This document shows, in pieces, positions 1-8,899 of a stretch of 64,000 bases of DNA (within the stretch, counting starts at the first letter, position 1; each line of letters begins with the position of its first letter). A model generated the notes under the pieces. That model was given only the letters and a program-made list of their open reading frames with translations. It was not told where the DNA came from and searched no databases. The stretch covers positions 62,001 to 126,000 of the forward strand of contig JAIMAQ010000007.1 in assembly GCA_023511875.1 (NCBI GenBank), given 5' to 3'. A program made the translations under genes and the position numbers. The DNA is from Thermoflavifilum sp. GTDB lineage: Bacteria; Bacteroidota; Bacteroidia; Chitinophagales; Chitinophagaceae.

Positions 1-2
1 CG

Positions 3-110
3 ACATTTATTCCCATATTGCACAACGTATATGTGAGTACGCATCCACAGTTTTATGAATATCGCCTCGCATATCAACGTGCGATACAACAGATTGTTGC
101 AGATCAGTGA
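3..110 (+). CDS. C-terminal end of an unidentified protein (5' truncated by window edge)
   Basis: Frame 3 is open from the first bases to a TGA at 108-110 and gives a 35-residue tail ending YQRAIQQIVADQ. The composition (many Y, Q, aromatic and charged residues) looks like real protein, and the stop lies just past the purH stop, so the two genes would converge with a 7-bp overlap. The tail is too short to name a family; a sugar kinase was considered but cannot be supported. The alternative is that this is non-coding DNA downstream of purH. Confidence 0.4.
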   Translation, partial: TFIPILHNVYVSTHPQFYEYRLAYQRAIQQIVADQ

Positions 111-1618
111 AGAAAATGGCGCGTGTGCGTAATAACCATGCCCATATTATGTTCGCGACAATAACGAATAGAATCTTCATCACGAATAGAACCTCCAGGA
201 TGAATGACAGCACTGATGCCTACTTCATGAGCTATCTTCACACAATCATCGAAAGGGAAAAATGCGTCTGATGCCATCACAGCTCCATGTAAGTCGAAAC
301 CCGATTGATGAGCCTTATCAATAGCCTGTCGTAATGCATCTACTCGAGAGGTTTGTCCACAACCCTTGCCAATGAGTTGTTTGTTTTTTACTAAAGCAAT
401 AGCATTCGATTTTAAGTGCTTGCATACTAAATTGGCAAAGATCAAATCGCTTCTTTCCGCTGATGTGAGTGGTCGAGTAACTTCATTCCAATCGGTATAA
501 TTTTCTTTATCGGCTTGTTGTTGCAATACACCGTTTAATATGCTTTTGAAATACTTTTCGGTAGATATAGAAGATTTTTGTTTGAGTAAAATTCGATTTT
601 TCTTTTTAGTGAGTATTTCCAATGCCGATGGAGTAAAATCAGGGGCGATACATACTTCAAAAAACATTTCATGCATAGAGGCGGCGGTAGATTCATCAAT
701 AGTTTTGTTGCTAATAAGTATGCCACCAAAAGCACTTTCTCGATCGCCTTGAAGAGCGGCTTGCCAAGCTTCAAACACAGTAGCGCGCGAAGCAATGCCG
801 CAAGCATTGGTATGTTTGATGATAGCAAAAGTCGTTTCTTCAAATTCTGCCATGAGCTTACAAGCAGCATCAATGTCTACAAGATTGTTATAAGAAAGGG
901 ATTTGCCATGTAATTGATCAAAAAGCTGATGCAAATCGCCAAAGTATTGTGCAGATTGATGTGGATTCTCACCATACCGAAGCAAATAAGCTGGAGATGC
1001 TTCTGCAAAAAATATACCTGTATCGGCAAATTGTTCAAAATAACGAGTAATCGCCATATCGTAATGAGTACAATAGGCAAAAGCTTTTGCAGCAAGCCAT
1101 TTTCTTTGGTCATATGAAATGGAGCCATTTTGCTCATCAAGCCATTGGAGCAATAGTGGATATTCATTTGTGGAAGCGATTACAGCAACATGCTCAAAGT
1201 TTTTAGCTGCAGCCCGAATCAGCGAAACGCCACCGATATCAATTTTTTCAATGATCTCTTTTTCTTCTTGAGTCGAAGCCACTGTTTGTTCAAATGGATA
1301 TAAGTCTACAATTACCAAATCGAAAAGCGTTAATCCATATTGTTGAATATGTTGTTGATCTTCGAGATGATTTTTTCTGGCTAAAATCCCTCCAAATACT
1401 GCAGGATGAAGAGTTTTCACACGCCCGCCGAGAATAGATGGATAACCCGTAAGCTGCTCCACAGCTATGCATGGAATGCCTAATTGCTCGATAAAACTTT
1501 TTGTACCGCCTGTTGAATAAAGTTGAACCTGTAGTTGATGAAGCTTTTTGCAAATGGGTTCAAGGCCATCTTTATGATAAGCGGAAATCAGTGCTCGTTG
1601 AATCAATAAATCACTCAT
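104..1618 (-). CDS. purH: Bifunctional AICAR transformylase / IMP cyclohydrolase PurH
   Basis: It catalyses the last two steps of de novo IMP synthesis: formyl transfer from 10-formyl-THF to AICAR, then ring closure. The 504-residue protein has the family's usual length. The N-terminal MGS-like cyclohydrolase domain shows STGGTK at about 35-40 and GRVKTLHPAVFGGILARK at 65-82. The transformylase domain shows RYGENPHQ at 214-221 and KHTNACG at 268-274, which carries the catalytic Lys-His pair. The end ...HTRHFLH matches the usual RHF-type terminus, so the gene is complete. Its ATG lies 4 bp after the comEC stop, so the two are probably co-transcribed with comEC first. Confidence 0.97.
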   Translation of the reverse strand: MSDLLIQRALISAYHKDGLEPICKKLHQLQVQLYSTGGTKSFIEQLGIPCIAVEQLTGYPSILGGRVKTLHPAVFGGILARKNHLEDQQHIQQYGLTLFDLVIVDLYPFEQTVASTQEEKEIIEKIDIGGVSLIRAAAKNFEHVAVIASTNEYPLLLQWLDEQNGSISYDQRKWLAAKAFAYCTHYDMAITRYFEQFADTGIFFAEASPAYLLRYGENPHQSAQYFGDLHQLFDQLHGKSLSYNNLVDIDAACKLMAEFEETTFAIIKHTNACGIASRATVFEAWQAALQGDRESAFGGILISNKTIDESTAASMHEMFFEVCIAPDFTPSALEILTKKKNRILLKQKSSISTEKYFKSILNGVLQQQADKENYTDWNEVTRPLTSAERSDLIFANLVCKHLKSNAIALVKNKQLIGKGCGQTSRVDALRQAIDKAHQSGFDLHGAVMASDAFFPFDDCVKIAHEVGISAVIHPGGSIRDEDSIRYCREHNMGMVITHTRHFLH

Positions 1619-1622
1619 GAAT

Positions 1623-3674
1623 TTATAGGTTTAAAATAAAAGCTCCTTTTTCAACAGTTGGATGCAGGCGCAAATTTAGGCTTTCGCAAACAGTTTTCCA
1701 TTTATGTACATGAATTGCGGTATTTGACCCATCTAAAATAACTGCTTTGATTGGCATTTGCCGAAGCCATTGTATGTCTGGTGCTGCATTTTGGCCAATG
1801 ATGAGGTAAGCAGAATCTGAAAAATGCAAAGAATATGGCCATGCTTGTATTTTTCCGAAGGCCTGAATAAATCGAATCTGGTTCCAAATAAACATTTGTA
1901 TACCTCTCGAGGTATCGCAAGTCATTGATATGTGCTGAATAGATAACAAACGATGACTTGCTTGCAGAATATCTTCATGCGAAATATTATCTTTTGTCCA
2001 GCAAGTTGCTCTATTTCCCGAGATCCATTCCATTAAGCTATGTTGCGGAATGTGATAAACAATAAAAACATTTTGCCGAATGTGATGGAAAGCGTTGTAT
2101 AGGCTAAAGATACTCATACCGAGTAAGGTCAATAAAACCCCATAAGCATACTCTACACGTTTTTGCATGACATATGCCATTGCAAGAAAGATGATCAGAA
2201 ACATGCCCAACATTTCCCACGCAGAAATATAGAGTTGATCCAAGCGCACCCAATCGATCTGTTGAAAAAAACGTGTAGTATAGTGTAGTGCATTAATGAT
2301 CCATTCCATACAATAAGCAACCGCCACTGAAAAGATATGCCAAGGCGAAGCAATGAGCACCACGGTTAATATAAGCAAGATGCTCGATAGAGGAACAGCA
2401 ATTAAATTGGCAAGCAGAAAAAATAGAGGAAATTGATGAAAATAAAATATGCTTAACGGAATGATAAGCAGTTGTGCAGAACAGGAAACGGCAACCATAA
2501 ACCATATTTTCTTCAAGCCCATCCATTTTGGCTTCCAGAGATTGTTCCAGAAACGATAGTACAATAATATTCCAGCAACGGCTAGAAAAGAGAGCTGAAA
2601 ACCAATATCCATAATCCATGCAGGATGTATACACAACAAACATATAGCTGCACTAATGAGCGTATCCATAGACACAATTGGTCTTTTTAGCAAGTGATGT
2701 GCTACCAACAATAGGCTAATCATAAATGCTGCTCTGCTAGCCGATGCAGACATGCCCGTGTACATCACAAAAAGCCATATACCAAGAAGAGTTAGCAAAA
2801 TTTTTATTTGATGAGGCACATGAAAAAAATCAAATAAAAAAGCCAGGATAACAAAAATCACAGCAATATGTAATCCAGAAATGGCCAAAATATGAATAGT
2901 GCCTGTTTGTGCATATTGCTGTACAATAGCAGGATCGAGGTCTGAACGATCACCGCTAACAAAAGCATAAGCAAATGCTCGACTTTGTGGCTTCTGCAAA
3001 AAAGTGTAAATTTTGTTTTTGCTATATAATTTCCAATGGTAAAGTATTTTTTGCCATATAAATCCAGATGCAGGTTTGCGAATCTTCCAATCGGAATTGT
3101 TTAAAAAAACTTGAAAATAAATTCCCTGATACGCTTGATAGCCGGCATAATCGATCATACCCGGGTTTGCAGGAGAAGCAATGGGTGCTGGCCTTTTGAA
3201 GAAGATGAGTGTATCCCCAATTTGGGGTAGCCGATGGGGATAGGGTTTTTTTACATAACACCAAACCTTTCCCAAACATGTTTCTGGAGGGTCTTTCCGA
3301 TGGATAAGCATACATGCATTTACCAAAAACTTAGTATAATGGAGCCTCTCGATGGGTGCTGTTTGGCAAACACCTATCCAGTAATCATCTGCTTGCAAAT
3401 GCTTACCCAGCCAATTAGGGCGTTGCGTGGGGTCTTGTATCCAACTCAACAAATATCCCATGCACATCCATAAGCACATCAACAGACTACCATGCCAGGG
3501 AATCAAGCTGAGCTGCGCAACAGCAGGAAGTCGAATGAAAACACCTATGATCGTCCATATTGCACTTATTGCTCCAAGCCCAATCACAAACATTCCTTGA
3601 ACCAAATGGAAATGATATAAGAAAATACCCACTATTAAGGCGAGCAGAATGCGCAGATTCGATGGGTAATGCAT
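1623..3674 (-). CDS. comEC: ComEC/Rec2-family DNA uptake channel, short form
   Basis: This is an inner-membrane protein expected to carry single-stranded DNA into the cytoplasm during transformation. The 683 residues begin with hydrophobic helices (about 7-55) and a DUF4131-like soluble segment (about 85-200). The Competence domain follows (about 225-510) with many membrane helices and the signature ILAISGLHIAVIF. The C-terminal region of about 150 residues is soluble but shows no HxHxDH metallo-beta-lactamase motif, unlike long ComEC proteins; this short form is, to my knowledge, usual in Bacteroidota. The ATG at 3674 is the first in frame. It diverges from hemN and runs directly into purH. 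No other competence gene is nearby. Confidence 0.9.
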   Translation of the reverse strand: MHYPSNLRILLALIVGIFLYHFHLVQGMFVIGLGAISAIWTIIGVFIRLPAVAQLSLIPWHGSLLMCLWMCMGYLLSWIQDPTQRPNWLGKHLQADDYWIGVCQTAPIERLHYTKFLVNACMLIHRKDPPETCLGKVWCYVKKPYPHRLPQIGDTLIFFKRPAPIASPANPGMIDYAGYQAYQGIYFQVFLNNSDWKIRKPASGFIWQKILYHWKLYSKNKIYTFLQKPQSRAFAYAFVSGDRSDLDPAIVQQYAQTGTIHILAISGLHIAVIFVILAFLFDFFHVPHQIKILLTLLGIWLFVMYTGMSASASRAAFMISLLLVAHHLLKRPIVSMDTLISAAICLLCIHPAWIMDIGFQLSFLAVAGILLYYRFWNNLWKPKWMGLKKIWFMVAVSCSAQLLIIPLSIFYFHQFPLFFLLANLIAVPLSSILLILTVVLIASPWHIFSVAVAYCMEWIINALHYTTRFFQQIDWVRLDQLYISAWEMLGMFLIIFLAMAYVMQKRVEYAYGVLLTLLGMSIFSLYNAFHHIRQNVFIVYHIPQHSLMEWISGNRATCWTKDNISHEDILQASHRLLSIQHISMTCDTSRGIQMFIWNQIRFIQAFGKIQAWPYSLHFSDSAYLIIGQNAAPDIQWLRQMPIKAVILDGSNTAIHVHKWKTVCESLNLRLHPTVEKGAFILNL

Positions 3675-3790
3675 AATGGGCGATTTGCTGGTAGTGGCTT
3701 TTCATAGGATATGGAGAAAAATAATTGCTTTTTCTAAATCATGCAAGGGGCGGAATCTGTCATTCTATACTGATTTTTTATTTTCTAACC

Positions 3791-3837
3791 GATAGGTGAC
3801 GCAAGCCTCTAGAGGTTTACCGTAACTTCGGCCTATC
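3791..3837 (+). promoter_or_regulatory. Nested hairpin in the hemN leader
   Basis: Three stacked arms pair around a CTAG loop (3809-3812): AAGCCT 3803-3808 with AGGTTT 3813-3818, GTGACG 3796-3801 with CGTAAC 3821-3826 (one G-A mismatch), and GATAG 3791-3795 with CTATC 3833-3837. A six-base bulge, TTCGGC, lies on the 3' side. The core CCTCTAGAGG is also a perfect DNA palindrome. The element ends 12 bp before the hemN ATG, in the divergent comEC/hemN region. It could be a leader RNA structure or an operator; no known riboswitch class was recognised. Confidence 0.5.
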
Positions 3838-3849
3838 AAGCGATTTCGT

Positions 3850-5229
3850 ATGAAAGCCGCCCATATAAATCCAGCATTGTACAAGCGTTATGCATATCCC
3901 GTTCCTCGCTATACCAGCTATCCACCAGCGCCACATTTCGATCATCATATCCAAAGTGAGCAATGGGGCGAGCTGCTGGCTAAAAATGAAGAGCAACAAC
4001 CCCAAGCTCAATGGTCGATCTATGTGCATTTGCCCTTTTGCGATACCTTATGCTATTTCTGTGGTTGTAATATGATTATCACCCATCGCCCAGAAAGAGT
4101 AAATCGTTATTTGCATTATCTACATCGAGAAGTAGTATTATGGCGTGAGCAGCTTCCCGATGGCCATCTGGTAGATCAGATGCATTGGGGAGGAGGAACG
4201 CCTACCCATCTTTCACCAGAACAATTAAAAAATTTATCTGACCATATCCACCAATTTTTTGTATTTAGTCCACAAGCCGAAATAAGTTGTGAGGTTGATC
4301 CACGGGGTTTAAGCTTTGCGCATTTGCAAGCTTTGCGTGAAGCAGGGTTTAACCGAATAAGCATGGGAGTGCAAGATATTGATCCACGGGTGCAACAAGC
4401 CGTCAACCGCATTCAGCCCCTATCGCTCACCGAGCAAGTTATAGAATGGGTAAGAAAATTGGGGTTTCATGGCTTGAATATTGACTTAATGTACGGATTG
4501 CCTTTCCAAACGGCAGAATCTTTTTTTCAAACAGTACAACAGATCATTCGCTTACGGCCCGAGCGCATTGCTGTGTTTCATTATGCACATTTGCCTGCAA
4601 TAAAAAAACATCAATCTTTAATATCCGCAGCAGACTTGCCCAACACAGAAGAAAAAATCCGTATGTGGCTACAAACGATTGATGCACTTACGGCAGCAGG
4701 GTATATATTTATAGGATTAGATCATTTTGCCTTGCCAAACGATGAACTTAGCATTGCTTTGCATCAAAAGCAGCTCTATCGCAATTTTCAAGGATATAGT
4801 ACACGCGCTGGCACCCATTTGTTTGGGATGGGCATAACGGGTATTAGCCAACTGCCAGATGCTTATGCCCAAAATGAAAAAACCGAACAAGCTTATTTCC
4901 GATCCATAGATGCTGGCCAAATCCCCACAGCTAGGGGTTATGTGATGAGTGCAGACGATATCAAGCGCCGTGATGCCATCATGCAAATCATGTGTCATCG
5001 ACAAATTGATAAACAAGCATGGTCTACCCGTTTTGCCTTGGATTTCGATCAGTATTTTGCCGATTGTCAAGAAGAACTCAAACAACTAGCCAACGACGGG
5101 CTTATCCAAGTCAATGCACAACGAATTGAGGTAACCGACATCGGCGTTTTGTTTTTGCGGCAAATTGCCTATGTGTTTGATGGGTATAGGCAATCTTCGC
5201 TGAAACCAGTCTATTCCGCCTCGTTATAA
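3850..5229 (+). CDS. hemN: Oxygen-independent coproporphyrinogen III dehydrogenase (HemN type)
   Basis: A radical-SAM enzyme that oxidatively decarboxylates coproporphyrinogen III to protoporphyrinogen IX in heme synthesis. The protein is 459 residues, normal for true HemN. Near the N-terminus RYTSYPPAPHF is the HemN signature. The iron-sulfur motif C64-x3-C68-x2-C71-x-C73 carries the extra Cys typical of HemN rather than of HemW-like proteins. WGGGTPTHL (about 113-121) is the SAM-binding glycine motif. The ATG at 3850 gives the expected N-terminus. hemG follows after 11 bp, so the two form a heme operon. The leader holds a hairpin, and an imperfect -7 box, TAACTTCG, lies at 3823-3830. Confidence 0.95.
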   Translation: MKAAHINPALYKRYAYPVPRYTSYPPAPHFDHHIQSEQWGELLAKNEEQQPQAQWSIYVHLPFCDTLCYFCGCNMIITHRPERVNRYLHYLHREVVLWREQLPDGHLVDQMHWGGGTPTHLSPEQLKNLSDHIHQFFVFSPQAEISCEVDPRGLSFAHLQALREAGFNRISMGVQDIDPRVQQAVNRIQPLSLTEQVIEWVRKLGFHGLNIDLMYGLPFQTAESFFQTVQQIIRLRPERIAVFHYAHLPAIKKHQSLISAADLPNTEEKIRMWLQTIDALTAAGYIFIGLDHFALPNDELSIALHQKQLYRNFQGYSTRAGTHLFGMGITGISQLPDAYAQNEKTEQAYFRSIDAGQIPTARGYVMSADDIKRRDAIMQIMCHRQIDKQAWSTRFALDFDQYFADCQEELKQLANDGLIQVNAQRIEVTDIGVLFLRQIAYVFDGYRQSSLKPVYSASL

Positions 5230-5240
5230 CGCGATGAGAT

Positions 5241-6611
5241 ATGGCTAAGCAAGTGATCATTTTAGGAGCAGGCATCACAGGGCTTTCGCTGGGCTATTTC
5301 CTTCAACAAAAAGGTATTCCCTTTCTTTTACTCGAAAAAGAAGCCCAAATTGGTGGACATATCCGTAGCTATCGGGTTCAAGATTATCTCATCGATGCCG
5401 GGCCCAATACCCTTCAAGGCAATCAGCCTATTGTCAAGCAACTTATTCAGCAATTAAGACTCGAAAACGAACTGCTATTTGCTCCTCCACAGTCGGCCAA
5501 ACGTTATATCGTAAAAGGGGGTAAGCTCCATCCATTGCCGCTAAAGCCACAACAGTTGCTGCGATCAAGATTGCTTTCCTTCAGCGCTAAGTTACAATTG
5601 CTTCGAGAACCCTGGATAAAACCCACTACTAGCGAAGCTCCTGAATCAATTGCTCAATTCATTAGCCGCCGGCTTGGTGCAGAATGGGTAGATTATGTGG
5701 TGAATCCCTTTGTGGCAGGTGTATTTGCGGGCGATCCCCAACAATTAGATACACGCTTTGCGTTTCCTATCTTGTATCAAATGGAGAAATCCTACGGCAG
5801 CTTGCTCAAAGGATTGAAGCAAATGGCTGCTTCTCGGAATAAACAACACCAATCGAATGCATCTGAAGGGATGTTTAGCTTTCGTTCAGGAATGCAGGTA
5901 TTACCCGAAACATTGGCTCAGCAAATAAGAGAACAACTCCGCGTACAGACAAAAGTAATCCAGATACGACCTCATGCCTCTGGATGGGAGGTAATATATG
6001 AGGAATTGGCATCTGGAAAACAAATTGCGCAATATGCAGACATACTGGTGTCTACTCTTCCTGCCTATGCGCTAGCGGAAATCTTGGGTGAAGAGTTTCC
6101 GATGGTGAAAAAACATTTGTCGGAAATCATTTACCCTCCTGTGTTAACCTATTTTCTTGCCTATCCACTTGACGCGATTCCCCGCCCGCTCGATGGGTTT
6201 GGATTTCTGGTACCGGAAAAAGAAAAGCTATCTTTCTTGGGAGCTATTTGGACATCTGTTTTGTTTCCTCAACGAGCGCCAGCACATCAAGCGGCATTTA
6301 CGCTTTTTTTAGGGGGCATGCGGCATCGAGCCATACTTGGCCAAGAAAAGCATTGGATGACCACTGCTCAATCTGAATTTGAAGCCATCATGGGTATTCA
6401 AACCCCTCCGGTATTTTCTTTTCACCAGCTATGGCGGAAGGCCATACCTCAATACGACTTAGACTATAGTGCGCATGAGGGGGTGTTTAGTCAATTTGAG
6501 CACACACACCCGGGTATCTTTTTAGCTGGTAACTATCGGGGAGGCATTTCGGTGGGTCATTGTATCCGTTCTGCTCATCAGCTGGCCGAGCGCATAGCAC
6601 AACAAATATAG
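5241..6611 (+). CDS. hemG: Protoporphyrinogen/coproporphyrinogen oxidase (HemG/HemY family)
   Basis: An FAD enzyme that oxidises protoporphyrinogen IX (or coproporphyrinogen III) late in heme synthesis. The 456-residue protein opens with the dinucleotide-binding motif GAGITGLS (9-16), then the acidic strand end LLLEKEAQIGGH (29-40) and the substrate-side motif DAGPNTLQGN. The C-terminal FAD-contact motif is GIFLAGNYRGGISVGHCI. It has HemY architecture rather than flavodoxin-like HemG. Position 11 bp after hemN supports sequential steps of one pathway. HemN makes protoporphyrinogen, so the protoporphyrinogen route is favoured, but substrate cannot be decided from sequence alone. Confidence 0.92.
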   Translation: MAKQVIILGAGITGLSLGYFLQQKGIPFLLLEKEAQIGGHIRSYRVQDYLIDAGPNTLQGNQPIVKQLIQQLRLENELLFAPPQSAKRYIVKGGKLHPLPLKPQQLLRSRLLSFSAKLQLLREPWIKPTTSEAPESIAQFISRRLGAEWVDYVVNPFVAGVFAGDPQQLDTRFAFPILYQMEKSYGSLLKGLKQMAASRNKQHQSNASEGMFSFRSGMQVLPETLAQQIREQLRVQTKVIQIRPHASGWEVIYEELASGKQIAQYADILVSTLPAYALAEILGEEFPMVKKHLSEIIYPPVLTYFLAYPLDAIPRPLDGFGFLVPEKEKLSFLGAIWTSVLFPQRAPAHQAAFTLFLGGMRHRAILGQEKHWMTTAQSEFEAIMGIQTPPVFSFHQLWRKAIPQYDLDYSAHEGVFSQFEHTHPGIFLAGNYRGGISVGHCIRSAHQLAERIAQQI

Positions 6612-6691
6612 ATCACCTCGGTGTCAAATTATTCTTTTACCATTTATCGGCTTCATGTACCGTTCCTGTAATTTTTTTTCTACAAGGTAGT

Positions 6692-6727
6692 ATGTATTGC
6701 ATAGTATTTAAAAAATACATAGCTTTG
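6692..6727 (+). promoter_or_regulatory. padR promoter with overlapping palindromes
   Basis: TTG at 6697-6699 and TAGCTTTG at 6720-6727, 20 bp apart, match the Bacteroidota -33/-7 consensus. The spacer contains the inverted repeat GTATTT-N3-AAATAC (6704-6718). A wider pair, ATGTATT (6692-6698) and AATACAT (6714-6720), covers both promoter elements. ATGT...ACAT ends are typical of PadR operators, so autoregulation by the next gene is likely by inference. The ATG of padR lies about 25 bp after the expected start point. Confidence 0.7.
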
Positions 6728-6755
6728 CAATGTGATATGATTAAATCGCGACGCA

Positions 6756-7082
6756 ATGAATTTAGATAACACACAGTCGCAGATGCGCAAAGGGATCTTG
6801 GAGTTTTGTATTCTGGCCATCATTCGGCGGGGGGAGGCTTATCCATCAGAGATTATTGAACAGATGAAAGCAGCAGGTTTGCATGTGCTGGAAGGAACGC
6901 TTTATCCATTGCTCACCCGTTTGAAGAACGCAGGACTGTTGAAATATCGTTGGATAGAAAGCCCATCAGGACCTCCCAGGAAGTATTTTTCCATGACGCC
7001 TGAAGGGGAAGCATTTTATCAGCAATTAGCAGAGACCTGGCGAGAGCTTGTAGAGGCAGTAGATACATTAACCAAAAGCTAA
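6756..7082 (+). CDS. PadR-family transcriptional regulator
   Basis: A 108-residue winged-helix repressor of the small PadR-s2 class, consisting of the DNA-binding domain and one C-terminal dimerisation helix. Visible hallmarks are ILAIIRRGEAYPSEI (helix 2), VLEGTLYPLLTRLKNAG (recognition helix and start of the wing) and the wing GPPRKYFSMTPEG. It is followed after 39 bp by a membrane protein with an N-terminal HAAS-like domain. PadR genes are often paired with such DUF1700/HAAS membrane partners, so the two probably form one signalling unit. The promoter carries palindromes suited to autoregulation. The inducer is unknown. Confidence 0.92.
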   Translation: MNLDNTQSQMRKGILEFCILAIIRRGEAYPSEIIEQMKAAGLHVLEGTLYPLLTRLKNAGLLKYRWIESPSGPPRKYFSMTPEGEAFYQQLAETWRELVEAVDTLTKS

Positions 7083-7121
7083 TAACTGCAGATTCCAAAA
7101 TATTTTCAAAACATCCACTGT

Positions 7122-8804
7122 ATGAAAAAGATCATCAATGTTCACCTAGCAGGCTTGCTCATCCCCATGGAAGACACGGCCTACGACCTGCTAAAGTCGT
7201 ATATAGAAAGTTTGCAACGCTATTTTGCACAAGAGGTGGGTGGTGATGAAATCGTGTCGGATATAGAAAATCGTATAGGCGAGTTGTTTCAAGAGCGGTT
7301 GAAAAAAGGCAATCATTGCATCACAGATGCCGATGTGCAAGCCGTGATTGCAGCTATGGGTAGGCCCGAAGAGCTAGGAGAGGAAGCAGGAAGTCTTCCT
7401 CCTACAGCAGCTCCAGCCGACACTATTAGGCCTCGCAAACGCTTGTACCGAGATCCTGATGATAAAATCTTGGGAGGAGTATGCGGCGGATTGGGAGCCT
7501 ATTTTGATGTGGATCCGGTGATTTTTCGGTTAATTTTTGCTTTGCTGCTTTTCGGTGCAGGAACGGGAGTATTGCTGTATTTGGTATTGTGGATAGCTGT
7601 TCCAAAGGCTCGTACGGCCGCTGAAAAGCTTGAAATGCGGGGGGAGCGTGTGGATTTGCAAAATATTACACAGGCAGTAAAAGAAGAGCTCAGCGGCGTG
7701 AAAAATAAGGCACAAGATTTAGGAAAAGAGGCAGCCGATGTGTTTTCCACTCGTAAAAAAAAAGATGATAGTGATCTAGGAGATGCTTTAAGAGAAATTT
7801 TCTTAGCCATCTTTCGGGTATTAGGGTGGGTAATAAGGCTCTTATTAATCTTTGTAGGTATTCTTCTCATCTTCATTTTAGGCGTTGTGCTGATTGCCCT
7901 AATCAGTTCCTCAGCTTTCATTTTACCTTTTAAGATGTACATCTGGCCTGGCTTTTGGCCAGGAAGCCTATTTTGGCCAGCTATCATACTGGTCTTGGGG
8001 GTGCCTATTGTAGCTTTGATGATCTATGTCATTCGTAATCTCACTGGTGCTGGTCGGGCACATCCTGCTTTAGGATATACCTTAGCCATCTTGTGGGTCC
8101 TGGGTTTAGTGGGTTGTTTGTGGTTGGCTTGTGATATAGGGCATCATTTTCAGGTGAAAAGAAGTGTGCCTCAAACCTTTTCTTTGCAACAACCTCGTGG
8201 AAATACGCTGTATGTGAAATGGGCAACGGTTGATGATCGCCATTTTTCTTACGGATCTATACGCGAATGGAATGTATTGCTTCATCATCGGGTAATTGTG
8301 GGCAGAGATTCATTGTTTTATCCCAACGTAAAGGTGCACATTATTCCTGCTCCGGCACTCGATAGTTTTCGAATACAGGTGAATCGTGTGGCTTCAGGAG
8401 CCACAAGTGAAGAAGCATTTGCTTATGCTCGCCAGCTAAGTATTTCCTTATGGCAAGAAGATTCTGTATTATGGATTCCTGAAATGGTACCCATTCCAGC
8501 GGGTACGCCCTTTCGCTACCAGCATATAGAAATCGAGATTTTTGTACCCAACGATAAACAAGCTTTTTTGATGGGATCGCCAGGCTTTGATGAGCCCGAC
8601 TGGAACGATGAAGCACCCGATACCGATGCGGCCATCACACATCCTTCTTCATCCACTCCATCGCAATCGGCTGTTTCCTCTTCATTTTCATGGAAAAGAT
8701 GGGCCCCACATTGGTCGCATCAAGCTGATTCGGTTGCAAGCACTCAATGGATGGATGGATTGTTTTATCTGTTTTTTAGCCTGTTTAACATTCAACCTAA
8801 ATAA
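7122..8804 (+). CDS. PspC-domain multipass membrane protein with N-terminal HAAS-like domain
   Basis: 560 residues. Positions 1-90 form an alpha-helical HAAS/DUF1700-like domain containing the pattern VSDIENRIGELFQERL. A proline-rich linker follows. Residues about 105-162 are a PspC domain with KRLYRDPDDKILGGVCGGLG and a hydrophobic helix. Next come a charged stretch (about 165-225), a hydrophobic block of four to five helices (about 228-345), and a soluble C-terminal part (about 350-520), probably a beta-rich, DUF2807-like envelope domain. A low-complexity Ser/Asp tail and a short hydrophobic end finish it. By analogy with PspC proteins a role in membrane-stress sensing is likely; the link to the preceding PadR gene is inferred from position. 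Confidence 0.8.
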   Translation: MKKIINVHLAGLLIPMEDTAYDLLKSYIESLQRYFAQEVGGDEIVSDIENRIGELFQERLKKGNHCITDADVQAVIAAMGRPEELGEEAGSLPPTAAPADTIRPRKRLYRDPDDKILGGVCGGLGAYFDVDPVIFRLIFALLLFGAGTGVLLYLVLWIAVPKARTAAEKLEMRGERVDLQNITQAVKEELSGVKNKAQDLGKEAADVFSTRKKKDDSDLGDALREIFLAIFRVLGWVIRLLLIFVGILLIFILGVVLIALISSSAFILPFKMYIWPGFWPGSLFWPAIILVLGVPIVALMIYVIRNLTGAGRAHPALGYTLAILWVLGLVGCLWLACDIGHHFQVKRSVPQTFSLQQPRGNTLYVKWATVDDRHFSYGSIREWNVLLHHRVIVGRDSLFYPNVKVHIIPAPALDSFRIQVNRVASGATSEEAFAYARQLSISLWQEDSVLWIPEMVPIPAGTPFRYQHIEIEIFVPNDKQAFLMGSPGFDEPDWNDEAPDTDAAITHPSSSTPSQSAVSSSFSWKRWAPHWSHQADSVASTQWMDGLFYLFFSLFNIQPK

Positions 8805-8852
8805 AAATAAAAAATTTTTCCGCTTAAGGAGGAATTTTTTCCCGATTCGCAC

Positions 8853-8882
8853 ATTCCTTGTTCAGGAATCGCCATAGCTTTG
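8853..8882 (+). promoter_or_regulatory. Putative feoB promoter with inverted repeat
   Basis: A perfect -7 box, TAGCTTTG (8875-8882), lies 17 bp before the feoB ATG. Just upstream is the inverted repeat ATTCCT-N5-AGGAAT (8853-8869), sitting where a repressor would block polymerase. No TTG is at the ideal -33 distance (the nearest, 8858-8860, is only 14 bp away), so an activator may be needed. Control by iron is an inference. Confidence 0.5.
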
Positions 8883-8899
8883 CAAACTTCTGATGAGGC

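Noticed and set aside
3798-3830. GACGCAAGCC...GGTTTACC in the hemN leader recalls part of the cyclic di-GMP (GEMM-I) riboswitch.
   Set aside because: Only about ten bases agree, and the second helix and receptor of GEMM-I are missing; the element is too short.
7499-7987. A 162-codon open frame antisense to the PspC gene.
   Set aside because: It mirrors hydrophobic coding sequence; its product is Ser/Lys/Thr-rich with no domain, and the opposite strand has clear PspC homology.
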